Assembly: GCF_018918345.1 (NCBI RefSeq)
Contig: NZ_JAHLQI010000010.1
Coordinates: 1 to 45,872 of the forward strand
Source: Butyricicoccus intestinisimiae
Lineage (GTDB): Bacteria; Bacillota; Clostridia; Oscillospirales; Butyricicoccaceae
Direction of reading: 5' to 3'
DNA length: 45,872 nucleotides
In this document: in pieces, positions 30,771 through 38,903 of the stretch
How positions within the stretch are numbered: the first letter of the stretch is position 1
Layout: every line of letters starts with the position of its first letter
Program-made: the position numbers and the translations under genes
Notes under the pieces: generated by a model
The model's database searches: none
What the model saw: the letters and a program-made list of their open reading frames with translations, nothing else
What the model was told of the DNA's origin: nothing

Positions 30771-31220
30771 TTATTCAGCCTGTAAAAATACTGTCATCAG
30801 CAGCGCATCCTCTGTCGGATGGCTGTAAAACTTTTTGCGAACACCGACGGACTGAAACCCGCACTCCGTATACAGGGCGATTGCCGCCGCATTGGACGCG
30901 CGAACCTCCAGTGTGACAAACGCGAGATCTTCGGAGCGCTCCAGCAGCGTCCGGACAAGCTGTCTGCCGATGCCCTGTCTGCGAAATACCGGCGACACCG
31001 CCACATTGGCAATATAGCCTTCGTCCAGCACGGTATGGCAGCCAATATACCCCGCCACGGTGCCGTCCGCCGTCACCGCCGTGAGAAACCGCGCACAGCT
31101 GTTATCCAGCTCCTCGCGCAGCCCGTCCTCCGTCCACGGATCGGCAAAGCACGCCTGCTCTATTTGCGCAACGGCTTGGACATGAGATTGTTCAAACCGT
31201 GTGATTTGTATATCTGTCAT
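30771..31220 (-). CDS. rimI: Ribosomal-protein S18 alanine N-acetyltransferase RimI
   Basis: A 149-residue GNAT acetyltransferase. Motif A is 'VAVSPVFRRQGIGRQLVRTLL' (acetyl-CoA site) and motif B 'LEVRASNAAAIALYTECGFQSVGVRKKFYS', with RimI-type 'NxxAIxLYxxxGF'. RimI acetylates the N-terminus of ribosomal protein S18. The start at 31220 (MTDIQITRF) has GGAGG 7 bases upstream and overlaps the stop of the phosphatase-like gene (ATGA), so the two are coupled; tsaD follows 14 bases later. Confidence 0.93.
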   Translation of the reverse strand: MTDIQITRFEQSHVQAVAQIEQACFADPWTEDGLREELDNSCARFLTAVTADGTVAGYIGCHTVLDEGYIANVAVSPVFRRQGIGRQLVRTLLERSEDLAFVTLEVRASNAAAIALYTECGFQSVGVRKKFYSHPTEDALLMTVFLQAE

Positions 31221-31588
31221 GGCATTTCCTCCACAATGCGGCGAATGCGCTGTTCGCACCGCGCATAACCGTCGCGCCCGCTTCCTGCCGGATCAGAAAT
31301 CTCCGGCAACGCATGAATTTTTTTGCTCGCCTCCGGATGTTCTTCCGTCAGGTGCCGCGCAATCGCTGCGGTGACACACCAAATTTCATCCGCTTTTGCC
31401 AGCATAGACGCAGACAGCTGCCGTGCCAAATGGGTGCGCAGCTGCTTCGGCCGTATGGCGTCCCCGAGCTGTGCACCTTCCTCTGCATAAACACCGGCGC
31501 TGTACGCCCGCCTGCCATGCTTCTGTGTGTACAGCGCTGCCGCCATGGGCGCGCGAAATACATCGTTGTAATCTACAAACAGAATCAT
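31217..31588 (-). CDS. Degenerate low-molecular-weight tyrosine phosphatase-like protein
   Basis: A 123-residue protein with the fold order of LMW phosphatases: an N-terminal P-loop position, then 'AYSAGVYAEEGAQL', 'HLARQLSASMLAKADEIWCVT' and a final 'ISDPAGSGRDGYARCEQRIRRIV' (equivalent of the catalytic DP loop). The P-loop reads VDYNDVFRAP where active enzymes have VCxxNxCRSP, so the nucleophilic Cys is Asp and the second Cys is Phe. It cannot act by the normal mechanism and may be a pseudo-enzyme. The start at 31588, 4 bases after polA stops, uses the AAAGGG within the last polA codons. It is translationally coupled to polA and to rimI. Confidence 0.8.
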   Translation of the reverse strand: MILFVDYNDVFRAPMAAALYTQKHGRRAYSAGVYAEEGAQLGDAIRPKQLRTHLARQLSASMLAKADEIWCVTAAIARHLTEEHPEASKKIHALPEISDPAGSGRDGYARCEQRIRRIVEEMP

Positions 31589-31592
31589 ACCG

Positions 31593-34220
31593 TCAACCCT
31601 TTGCGGCATACCAGTCGTGCCCGCATGCGACATCGACAATCAGCGGTACGTTGAGCTGGCAGGCCGCTTCCATTTCTTCTTTGAGGATGCGCTTTGCCTG
31701 CTCTACTTCCTGTTCCGGTGCTTCCAAAATTAGTTCGTCATGCACCTGCAGGACCAGTCTGCTCTGCATGTGCTCCTTCTGCAGTCTGCGGTACACGCGC
31801 AGCATGGCAATCTTGATGATATCCGCTGCCGTGCCCTGAATCGGTGTATTGAGTGCCATGCGTTCGCCCAGCTTGCGAATGTTCGTGTTTTTAGACTTGA
31901 GTTCCGGCAGCCAGCGTTTGCGGCCATACGCCGTTTGAACAAAGCCGTCCTGCTTTGCCTGCTCCTTGATGCGCAACATATACTCTCGCACGCCATGATA
32001 TACCGACAAATATTTGTTGATGTATTCGGTCGCCGTTTTCACGGAAACACCAATATCATTGGACAGCGAATAGCCGGATATTCCGTATACAATGCCAAAA
32101 TTTACCGCCTTCGATGACCGGCGCATAGACGCCGTCACTTCCTCAATCGGCACATGGAACACTTGCGATGCCGTCATGGCATGAATGTCCGTGCCGCTGC
32201 AAAACGCTTGCATCATCGTTTCGTCCTTTGCGATGTCCGCAAGCACACGCAGTTCAATCTGCGAATAGTCAGCATCAACCAGCACGCATCCCGGCTTTGC
32301 CACAAACATATGCCGCAGCTCACTGCCGAGTTCCGTGCGAACTGGAATGTTCTGTAAATTCGGGTCGGTGGAGCTGAGGCGTCCGGTGGCCGTCACCATC
32401 TGCTGGAACGTCGAGTGAATGCGTCCATCGTCACCGATGACCTTAAGCAAGCCGTCTACATAGGTCGAGCGCAGCTTGGTCAGCTGGCGATATTCAATCA
32501 CCATGCCAACCATCGGATGATAGCCCTTGAGAGCTTCCAAAACCTCAATGTTGGTGGAATAGCCGGTTTTGGTTTTTTTGATAACCGGCAATTCCAGCTC
32601 TTCAAACAAAATTTGACCAAGCATTTTGGTCGAGTTGATGTTAAACTCCCGTCCTGCCTCTCGATAAATCTCCATCGTCAGCTCATCAATCCGCTGTGTC
32701 AGTGTATCGCCAAACGCCCGCAGAGCATCTGCATCCGCTTGGAATCCATAAAACTGCATCGAGGCGAGCACGCCTTCCAGCGGCAGTTCGATGGTGTGAA
32801 ACAGGTCATACATGCCTTGCTTTTTGATATTCCGCACAATCTCCTGTGCCATTTCCTGTATGGCAGCCGCATGATCCGCCAGCGTGCGCAGCGCAGTTTC
32901 CCGCCCGCCGAGCGGGGAAAAGGCGTCCTCCGCTTCATAATCCGAAACCGGCGCCAGTTCTTGATTCAAATACGCAAGCGCCACTTTTTCCAGTCCGTAT
33001 CCAGATTCAGACGGATCCAGCAGATAAGCTCCCAGCGCAGTATCACAGGCAAAATCCGCCGCTTGGATGCCTTCCTGCAGCAGCGCCAAAAGATACGGCT
33101 TGCCGTCGTGCACGGTCAGCGGATACTTTCCGGAAAACAGCTGCTGCAGAACCGTGTGCCAGCTCTGCGTTCCGACCTGATCGGCACACAGCAGGTAGGC
33201 GGTATCTTCCGAGAGCACGCAGACAGCCTCCAGCGAGTGCGGAGCAGTTAAAATCAGCTCCTGCTTGTCCGCAATCGCCGCAAATAATTGCTCTCCGCTG
33301 TGCAGCTCTTTGTGCACGATTTCTCTTTTTGGCACAGCATCTTCTTCCGGTGCATGCAATCCCAGCCGCGTGATATAATTTTTAAATTCCAAACGCGTAA
33401 ACAGCCGATACAATGCCGTCTCGTCCATTTGCACTTCCGGCAGTTGCGCCGCAGTGCACGCCAGCGGCACATCGCGCACAATCGTCACAAGATGCAGGCT
33501 CTTGTCCGCCGCTTCTCTGCCGTCCAACAGCTTCGCGCGCTGTCCTTTTTTGATAAACGGATCCTCAATATTTTCATAAACCGCCTGCACAGAACCAAAT
33601 TTCTGAATCAGTCCCATGGCGGTTTTTTCTCCAATGCCCGGCACACCCGGAATATTGTCCGACGTATCACCCATCAGTGCTTTGAGATCGATCATGTGAA
33701 TCGGGTCAAAGCCATACTGCTCGCGGAATACATCCGTTGTGTATTCTGTAATGGTGGTCTGACCCTTGCGCGTGATGGACAGCAGAACGCTGGTTCCGCC
33801 GCCGATCAACTGCAGGGCGTCTTTATCTCCGGTTACAATCAGACAGGTATCTCCATGGTCATTTGCCTGTCGGCTCAATGTGCCGAGCAAATCATCCGCT
33901 TCAAATCCTGCCTTTTCCATATATGGGATTCCCATCGCGTCCAGCACTTCCCGAATGAGCGGAAGCTGCTGCGCCAGTTCGTCCGGCATACCCTTTCGTG
34001 TTCCCTTGTACTCTGCATATTCTTTATGCCGAAAGGTCTTTTCTCTGACGTCAAAGCATACCACAATACGGTCCGGCTTGTGCTCGTCCTGTAATTTAAA
34101 CAGCGTGGATAAAAAACCATATACCGCATTGGTAAACAATCCCTCGTGGTTGGTCAGCAGCCGCACGCCATAAAAGGCGCGATTGAGTATGCTGTTGCCA
34201 TCTATTGCCATCAGCTTCAT
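31593..34220 (-). CDS. polA: DNA polymerase I
   Basis: An 875-residue enzyme for Okazaki-fragment processing and repair. A 5'-3' exonuclease domain (about 1-290; 'LMAIDGNSILNRAFYG', 'GFEADDLLGTLSRQA', 'DNIPGVPGIGEKTA') is followed by a proofreading-like domain lacking the acidic DxE metal residues, so it is probably inactive. The family-A polymerase domain comes next ('ADYSQIELRVLADIA', 'RRSSKAVNFGIVYGISGYSLS', ending 'LVLQVHDELILEAP'). GGAGGG precedes the start. It is the first gene of the polA / phosphatase-like / rimI / tsaD operon and is divergent from the LTA-synthase-like gene. Confidence 0.97.
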   Translation of the reverse strand: MKLMAIDGNSILNRAFYGVRLLTNHEGLFTNAVYGFLSTLFKLQDEHKPDRIVVCFDVREKTFRHKEYAEYKGTRKGMPDELAQQLPLIREVLDAMGIPYMEKAGFEADDLLGTLSRQANDHGDTCLIVTGDKDALQLIGGGTSVLLSITRKGQTTITEYTTDVFREQYGFDPIHMIDLKALMGDTSDNIPGVPGIGEKTAMGLIQKFGSVQAVYENIEDPFIKKGQRAKLLDGREAADKSLHLVTIVRDVPLACTAAQLPEVQMDETALYRLFTRLEFKNYITRLGLHAPEEDAVPKREIVHKELHSGEQLFAAIADKQELILTAPHSLEAVCVLSEDTAYLLCADQVGTQSWHTVLQQLFSGKYPLTVHDGKPYLLALLQEGIQAADFACDTALGAYLLDPSESGYGLEKVALAYLNQELAPVSDYEAEDAFSPLGGRETALRTLADHAAAIQEMAQEIVRNIKKQGMYDLFHTIELPLEGVLASMQFYGFQADADALRAFGDTLTQRIDELTMEIYREAGREFNINSTKMLGQILFEELELPVIKKTKTGYSTNIEVLEALKGYHPMVGMVIEYRQLTKLRSTYVDGLLKVIGDDGRIHSTFQQMVTATGRLSSTDPNLQNIPVRTELGSELRHMFVAKPGCVLVDADYSQIELRVLADIAKDETMMQAFCSGTDIHAMTASQVFHVPIEEVTASMRRSSKAVNFGIVYGISGYSLSNDIGVSVKTATEYINKYLSVYHGVREYMLRIKEQAKQDGFVQTAYGRKRWLPELKSKNTNIRKLGERMALNTPIQGTAADIIKIAMLRVYRRLQKEHMQSRLVLQVHDELILEAPEQEVEQAKRILKEEMEAACQLNVPLIVDVACGHDWYAAKG

Positions 34221-34296
34221 TGTATGCCCTCCATTTCTTCTAACTATTGATTATACCATGAATGCAGGGCAATTTACTAGGGTGGGCGAATAAAAA

Positions 34297-34326
34297 TTGA
34301 CGTCCTGCGCGGAATACGGCTATAAT
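34297..34326 (+). promoter_or_regulatory. Promoter of the first LTA-synthase-like gene
   Basis: TTGACG at 34297-34302, an 18-base spacer and TATAAT at 34321-34326. The likely start of transcription (about 34333) leaves a short leader and supports the ATG at 34356 over an earlier GTG. Confidence 0.8.
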
Positions 34327-34355
34327 ACAAGTATTCTCCTGTGAAAGAAGGCGAT

Positions 34356-36140
34356 ATGTTGTCTCGCTGCTATGTTATCCGATTATATGGGTTGCCATGG
34401 CTCGCATGGTTTGCACCGGCACTGTTTGTGTCGTGCATATCCCACACAGCGGCATTTTTTCCGCTTCTCTGCTCCGCCGTATGGGCTGCCATATGTACGG
34501 CTCTGCTGTCTCTGCTTCCGCAAGCTGCTGCCCGCCTGCTCGGCACCCTTGCGAACCTGCTTGTCATTTGCTATGCGTTGATACAATCCGGTTATTTCTG
34601 TATCTTCCAACGATTTCTATGGCTGCGCGATCTTGCCTATCTGCGCGACGGTGCAGCATTTGCCAATTCTGTGTTTTCCTATTTATCTGTTGGTTTTCTC
34701 GCAGGTGCAGCGGGATTGCTTGCGTTGTCACTGCTTGCCTGCCGGCTACGTCCACGTACACAGCCAAACCGTTTTCGTTTCGTGCCGGTGTGCTTTGGTG
34801 CACTGACCGCCGCCGCTCTGGTGTCCTTCTGCGCACCGGACAACACGCGCTATGATGCCCTCGGCGTCTGCAAAACGGTCGGATTATATCAAACAGCCGC
34901 ATATGATATTTCGGAGCACTTTATGCAGCCCGCGCTGTGCCAGACCGATGCCGAGCAGGCACGGGCACAGGTCTCCGCGTATTTAAACGCCTACGGCAGC
35001 GCCGGAGCGTCCAATTCCATGACCGGAAAACTGCGCGGAAAAAATGTCATCTTGGTATTGATGGAGAGTGCCGATGATTGGACAATTACGCAGGATTCTG
35101 CGCCGACCATCACGCGGCTGATGCAGGAGGGCATCCAGTTTACCAATTTTTGCACACCGCTGTACGGCAGCGCGCGCACGTTTAATTCAGAATTTGCGAT
35201 GAACACCGGCATTTTTTCTCCAACCGACGGAACACTCGTGACTTCCTATCAGACAAATGATTTTTCCGAAAGCCTGCCCAATCAATTCCGGACGAGCGGC
35301 TATACCGCCAATGCATTCCATTACAACAGCCCGTCTTTTTACAGCCGCGGCGTCATGGATCCTGCCATGGGGTACGAGCAATACATCAGCTATATGGATT
35401 ACACAAACAATTCTTTTTCCAGTGAACTATATGAGGATTGTTTTGTGTTGACGAATCCTGCGCTGCAAAACAAGCTGCTGCCCACAGACCGGCCGTTTTT
35501 CAACTTTGTCATCTCGCGCAATGCACATATGCCGTATGGAAACGGAGATTCCGTCGGCACATATGCGCTGCAAAAGTACCCGCAGTACGCCAACTGCGAC
35601 AGCTGTTCCGAGGTTCCGTATTACTATGCAAAAATCCGGCTGCTCGATGATTTCTTCGCGCAGCTGCTGCAAACGCTTCAGCAACGCGGTCTATTAGACA
35701 ACACCGTGATTATCGGCGTGACCGACCACTACGCTTATACGATGAACGATCAGCAGCGCGTGCGGGAGCTGTCTCATGTCCCCGCGGATTTGCTTGTAGA
35801 GCGCACGCCTTGTTTTATTTGGTCTGCAGATATGCAGCCGATGACCGTCACCAAGCCGTGCAATACAACAGATCTGGCGCCGACTCTGCTCAACCTCTTC
35901 GGCATGGACTGCGCCGGATACCTCGGACATGATATTTTCGACGAGACCTATGCGGGATATGCGATTTTCAGCGACGGCAGCTGGATTACAAGCGACGCCG
36001 TCTATCAAAACGGTGCAGTCGCATACACCTTTCCCAACCATACCATCACACAGACCGAGATTGCGGCCATGAACACACGAACTTCGCGGTATCTCGCCGC
36101 GAACAATCAAATACTATCCAGCGATTATTACTGCAGATAA
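34356..36140 (+). CDS. LTA-synthase-like membrane sulfatase/phosphoglycerol transferase
   Basis: A 594-residue protein. The first 165 residues contain about five transmembrane segments; the rest is an extracellular alkaline-phosphatase-superfamily domain. 'GKNVILVLMESADDWTI' starts the catalytic domain, 'LYGSARTFNSEFAMNTGIF' holds the likely nucleophilic Thr (as in LtaS 'GkTsdSEF'), 'ISRNAHMPYG' and 'VTDHYAY' the metal-binding residues, and 'DLAPTLLNLFGMDC' the C-terminal family block. It probably adds glycerol phosphate or a similar group to a surface polymer. The ATG at 34356 has AAGAAGG 4 bases upstream, a tight fit. A related protein is encoded at 40950-43466. Confidence 0.88.
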   Translation: MLSRCYVIRLYGLPWLAWFAPALFVSCISHTAAFFPLLCSAVWAAICTALLSLLPQAAARLLGTLANLLVICYALIQSGYFCIFQRFLWLRDLAYLRDGAAFANSVFSYLSVGFLAGAAGLLALSLLACRLRPRTQPNRFRFVPVCFGALTAAALVSFCAPDNTRYDALGVCKTVGLYQTAAYDISEHFMQPALCQTDAEQARAQVSAYLNAYGSAGASNSMTGKLRGKNVILVLMESADDWTITQDSAPTITRLMQEGIQFTNFCTPLYGSARTFNSEFAMNTGIFSPTDGTLVTSYQTNDFSESLPNQFRTSGYTANAFHYNSPSFYSRGVMDPAMGYEQYISYMDYTNNSFSSELYEDCFVLTNPALQNKLLPTDRPFFNFVISRNAHMPYGNGDSVGTYALQKYPQYANCDSCSEVPYYYAKIRLLDDFFAQLLQTLQQRGLLDNTVIIGVTDHYAYTMNDQQRVRELSHVPADLLVERTPCFIWSADMQPMTVTKPCNTTDLAPTLLNLFGMDCAGYLGHDIFDETYAGYAIFSDGSWITSDAVYQNGAVAYTFPNHTITQTEIAAMNTRTSRYLAANNQILSSDYYCR

Positions 36141-36178
36141 GCAAAAAGCCGAAGATCGCGCGGTCTTCGGCTTTTTGC
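36141..36178. terminator. Bidirectional terminator between LTA-like gene and spo0A
   Basis: A perfect 15-bp stem (36141-36155 with 36164-36178), with A- and T-runs within the arms, located between two convergent stop codons. Confidence 0.93.
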
Positions 36179-36180
36179 AT

Positions 36181-36957
36181 TCATCCGATTTTGAGTTCCA
36201 GCCGCAGACGGTCTGCGACCATAGAGATAAATTCACTGTTTGTCGGTTTTCCCTTTGCGCCTGACACTGTAAAGCCAAAATACTCCTGCAAGGTGTCCAC
36301 ATCACCGCGATCCCATGCCACTTCAATCGCATGGCGAATGGCGCGTTCCACACGGGAGGATGTTGTTTTGAATTTTTTCGCGACAGTCGGGTATAATACC
36401 TTTGTAATCGCATTGATTACCTCCATGTCGTGAATGGTCATAATAATTGCTTCGCGCAAATACTGATACCCTTTGATATGTGCCGGTACACCGATTTGAT
36501 GGATGATATCCGTCACGCGCATTTCAATTTCCAGCTCTTCATTCGGGATGCGCACCGCAGCCGAGCGCACATAGTTTCTCTGCCCGCCATAGCGGCACAC
36601 GCGCTGTGCCAGCGCTTGTAAATCTACCGGCTTGCGCAGATAAAAGCTGACGCCCAGTGCATTGCATTCTTCCGTCGTCTCCTGTGATGCAAAGCTGCTC
36701 ACCACAAAAATGACGGGCATTTTCGCCGGTTCTGCCTCGTTCAGTTCATGCAAAACGGTCAGACCGTCCACCCCCGGCAAAACCAGATCCATCAGCACGA
36801 CATCCGGCGCATCCTGCAAAATGCGCTGCGCCAATCCGTTTCCATCTCCGTATGTTCCAATAATCTCCATGCGTTCATCAATACAGAACGTTTCGCGCAG
36901 CATCGCGCAAAACTCCTTATCTTCATCCGCAATCAATACACGAATCGTATTCTCCAT
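36181..36957 (-). CDS. spo0A: Sporulation master regulator Spo0A
   Basis: A 258-residue response regulator. The receiver (about 1-120) has the acidic pocket '[10 protein letters not shown]', the phospho-acceptor Asp in '[13 protein letters not shown]' and Lys in 'FYLRKPVD'. The C-terminal DNA-binding domain (about 140-258) contains '[68 protein letters not shown]', the six-helix Spo0A effector unique to endospore formers. Phosphorylated Spo0A commits the cell to sporulation. It lies downstream of the spoIVB gene, the standard clostridial order. A hairpin and about 300 non-coding bases separate them. Confidence 0.98.
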   Translation of the reverse strand: MENTIRVLIADEDKEFCAMLRETFCIDERMEIIGTYGDGNGLAQRILQDAPDVVLMDLVLPGVDGLTVLHELNEAEPAKMPVIFVVSSFASQETTEECNALGVSFYLRKPVDLQALAQRVCRYGGQRNYVRSAAVRIPNEELEIEMRVTDIIHQIGVPAHIKGYQYLREAIIMTIHDMEVINAITKVLYPTVAKKFKTTSSRVERAIRHAIEVAWDRGDVDTLQEYFGFTVSGAKGKPTNSEFISMVADRLRLELKIG

Positions 36958-37259
36958 GTGATCATTCCCTGCCTTCCAGCATTTCCGTTAGAATTTACCG
37001 TTTTCCGGCAGCATCAGCGTATCACAATTTTTCGGAAAAGACAATAAATTTCACTCATTTTTTCATAAAAATATTTCGCCCGTGCTCAACATATTTCGAA
37101 AAAATATCCGGCATTTTTAACTTGTTCTCGGTTTTACCACCGTATTTTTCCGAATTTTTCCGCGATATATATGTTTTTATATTTATGTGATTTTTGTCGT
37201 TATCTGGCATAGACAGCATTCGAAGCGCGGCACACGCGCCGCGCTTCGATTTTTTCTGA
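36958..37259 (-). promoter_or_regulatory. Upstream region of spo0A with a strong hairpin
   Basis: About 300 bases, very AT-rich apart from a 12-bp hairpin, TCGAAGCGCGGC (37220-37231) with GCCGCGCTTCGA (37238-37249). Its T-run (ATTTTTTC) is on the plus strand, opposite to the direction of spoIVB and spo0A. The AT-rich part should hold the spo0A promoters; no certain sigma-H or 0A-box was identified. Confidence 0.6.
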
Positions 37260-38258
37260 TTATCCCGCTGCCTCCAGCATATTTCCAATGAGGATTCCAT
37301 ATCCCCGATTCGGGTGATTGACGAGCACATGCGTCACAGCGCCCACGATTTTCCCGTCCTGAAGAATGGGCGAACCGCTCATCCCCGGCACAATGCCGCC
37401 CGTCTGCTCCAGCAGCGCTTGATCCGTCACGCGCAAAGACAGATTTCGGCTGTCCGCAGCATGCGGCGCGATTTTTTCAATTGCAACGGCATACCGCTTG
37501 GGCTGCGAACCGGAAACGCAGGTCAAAATTTCCGCCTCTCCCGTGTGCACCTCCTCGGCTTCCGCCGTAGACAAAACCGGTTGTCCCGCATACAGGCTGC
37601 GATTTGTCAGCGTGCCGAAAATGCCGCACGCCGTGTTATCATCCAGCTGTCCCAATTGTGTCGAAAAGTCATACGTGCCGATCAGCTCTCCCGGTTTTCC
37701 TGCCGTTCCCATTTCAACACGAATGACCTGTGCCGGAATAATCGAGCCGGTTTCCAGCGGCAGCCGCGCCCCGCTATCAACGTCCGTGACCGGATGTCCC
37801 AGCGCGCCAAATGTCCCATTTTTCGGATCGACATATGTGAGCGTACCAATACCCGCCATGCTGTCCCGAATCAGCAATCCGATTTGATAGGCGCCGTCCG
37901 ACGTGGTCTGCACCGGCTGTACTGCCGCGGAAATCTTGGTATCGCCGCGCAGTCCCGCAAGCTGAATCGGATACCCGCCGCTGTTTCGCACAATGTCCGC
38001 CAGTGTTTCGCTCGAATCAATGACTACGCCGTCCGCTTCCTGCAAAATATCACCGGTTTCCAACCCAGCCGCTTGTCCCGGACTCACAGCACCCGCCGGT
38101 GTATCCAGCTCCGACATGCCGGAAATCACAACGCCTTCCGCTGTCATGCGCACACCCGCCGGAACGCCCAGCGCAATGAGATCCGCCGCCTGTGCGGTGC
38201 ACGAGAGCAGCAAAACAGCTGCCAGTACACCGCTCCAACACGTTCTGATTCTGTTCAT
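37260..38258 (-). CDS. spoIVB: SpoIVB-like serine peptidase
   Basis: A 332-residue secreted peptidase that in Bacillus is made in the forespore and signals pro-sigma-K processing in the mother cell. An N-terminal signal (about 1-24) is followed by a PDZ domain ('SPGQAAGLETGDILQEADG....SSETLADIV') and the SpoIVB peptidase domain, with His in 'TFGALGHPVTDVDSG' and the catalytic Ser in 'GGIVPGMSGSPILQDGKIVGAVTHVLVN'. It ends 'GYGILIGNML'. Placement upstream of spo0A is the usual arrangement. No separate promoter was assigned. Confidence 0.95.
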   Translation of the reverse strand: MNRIRTCWSGVLAAVLLLSCTAQAADLIALGVPAGVRMTAEGVVISGMSELDTPAGAVSPGQAAGLETGDILQEADGVVIDSSETLADIVRNSGGYPIQLAGLRGDTKISAAVQPVQTTSDGAYQIGLLIRDSMAGIGTLTYVDPKNGTFGALGHPVTDVDSGARLPLETGSIIPAQVIRVEMGTAGKPGELIGTYDFSTQLGQLDDNTACGIFGTLTNRSLYAGQPVLSTAEAEEVHTGEAEILTCVSGSQPKRYAVAIEKIAPHAADSRNLSLRVTDQALLEQTGGIVPGMSGSPILQDGKIVGAVTHVLVNHPNRGYGILIGNMLEAAG

Positions 38259-38378
38259 CGCATCCTCTCCCTTCCTCTTTAGATTTTCCGCCGCCTCCGG
38301 ACTCTATGCGTGCCCATGTCTGGCGGCATGTCCAGCCATTGCATGTGCATCCAGATTTCGAAAACGCCGCTGCAGATA

Positions 38379-38407
38379 TTGAACCGCTTTTTTATTTATG
38401 GTATAGT
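38379..38407 (+). promoter_or_regulatory. Promoter of the DUF2493/SLOG gene
   Basis: TTGAAC at 38379-38384, a 17-base spacer and TATAGT at 38402-38407, about 33 bases before the start at 38440. Confidence 0.75.
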
Positions 38408-38439
38408 ACAGACAGAATGTGTATGAGGGAGAGATAATC

Positions 38440-38832
38440 ATGCGAATTGCCATCGTCGGTTCTCGTTCCGTGACGAAGGACGCGTATCCAATTTTAGAAG
38501 CCTACATCCCGCGCGGAGTCAGCGAGATCGTATCCGGCGGTGCCTCCGGTGCCGATGAGCTGGCGGAAGAATATGCCCGCCGCAACCATCTGCCGATGAA
38601 AATTTTTCGTCCGGACTATCAGGTCTATCATAAGTCTGCACCGTTGCAGCGCAATCTATCCATCATTCGCTACAGCGACGCGGTTCTCGTTTTGTGGGAC
38701 GGACAATCGCGCGGTGCGGCGCATGTGATTGTCAACTGCTTTCACGAATACACGCCGGTGCACGTGCTTCTTATTCGAGACGGAAAACTTGTCAAAACGC
38801 TGTTTGGGCAGGAAAACGGACGATTGTTATAA
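38440..38832 (+). CDS. DUF2493 / SLOG-superfamily protein
   Basis: A 130-residue protein beginning 'MRIAIVGSRSVTKDAYPILEAYIP', then 'IVSGGASGADELAEEYARRNHLPMKIFRPDY' and 'RNLSIIRYSDAVLVLWDGQSRGAAHVI'. These are the GSR, GGA.GAD and nucleotide-pocket blocks of the DUF2493 (YspA-like) branch of the SLOG superfamily, whose members bind nucleotides or nucleotide-derived signals and often sit in stress or defence contexts. The start has GGGAGAG 6 bases upstream; a longer frame is rejected. No partner gene is adjacent, so the role is open. Confidence 0.85.
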   Translation: MRIAIVGSRSVTKDAYPILEAYIPRGVSEIVSGGASGADELAEEYARRNHLPMKIFRPDYQVYHKSAPLQRNLSIIRYSDAVLVLWDGQSRGAAHVIVNCFHEYTPVHVLLIRDGKLVKTLFGQENGRLL

Positions 38833-38849
38833 TTTTATTTTTTTGCAAA

Positions 38850-38887
38850 AAAACGGACAGAAGCCGTCTCGGTCTCTGTCCGTTTTG
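38850..38887. terminator. Bidirectional terminator between the SLOG gene and the reductase gene
   Basis: AAAACGGACAGA (38850-38861) pairs with TCTGTCCGTTTT (38875-38886), with A-rich and T-rich flanks. Confidence 0.88.
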
Positions 38888-38903
38888 TGTTATGCAAATA
38901 CAA

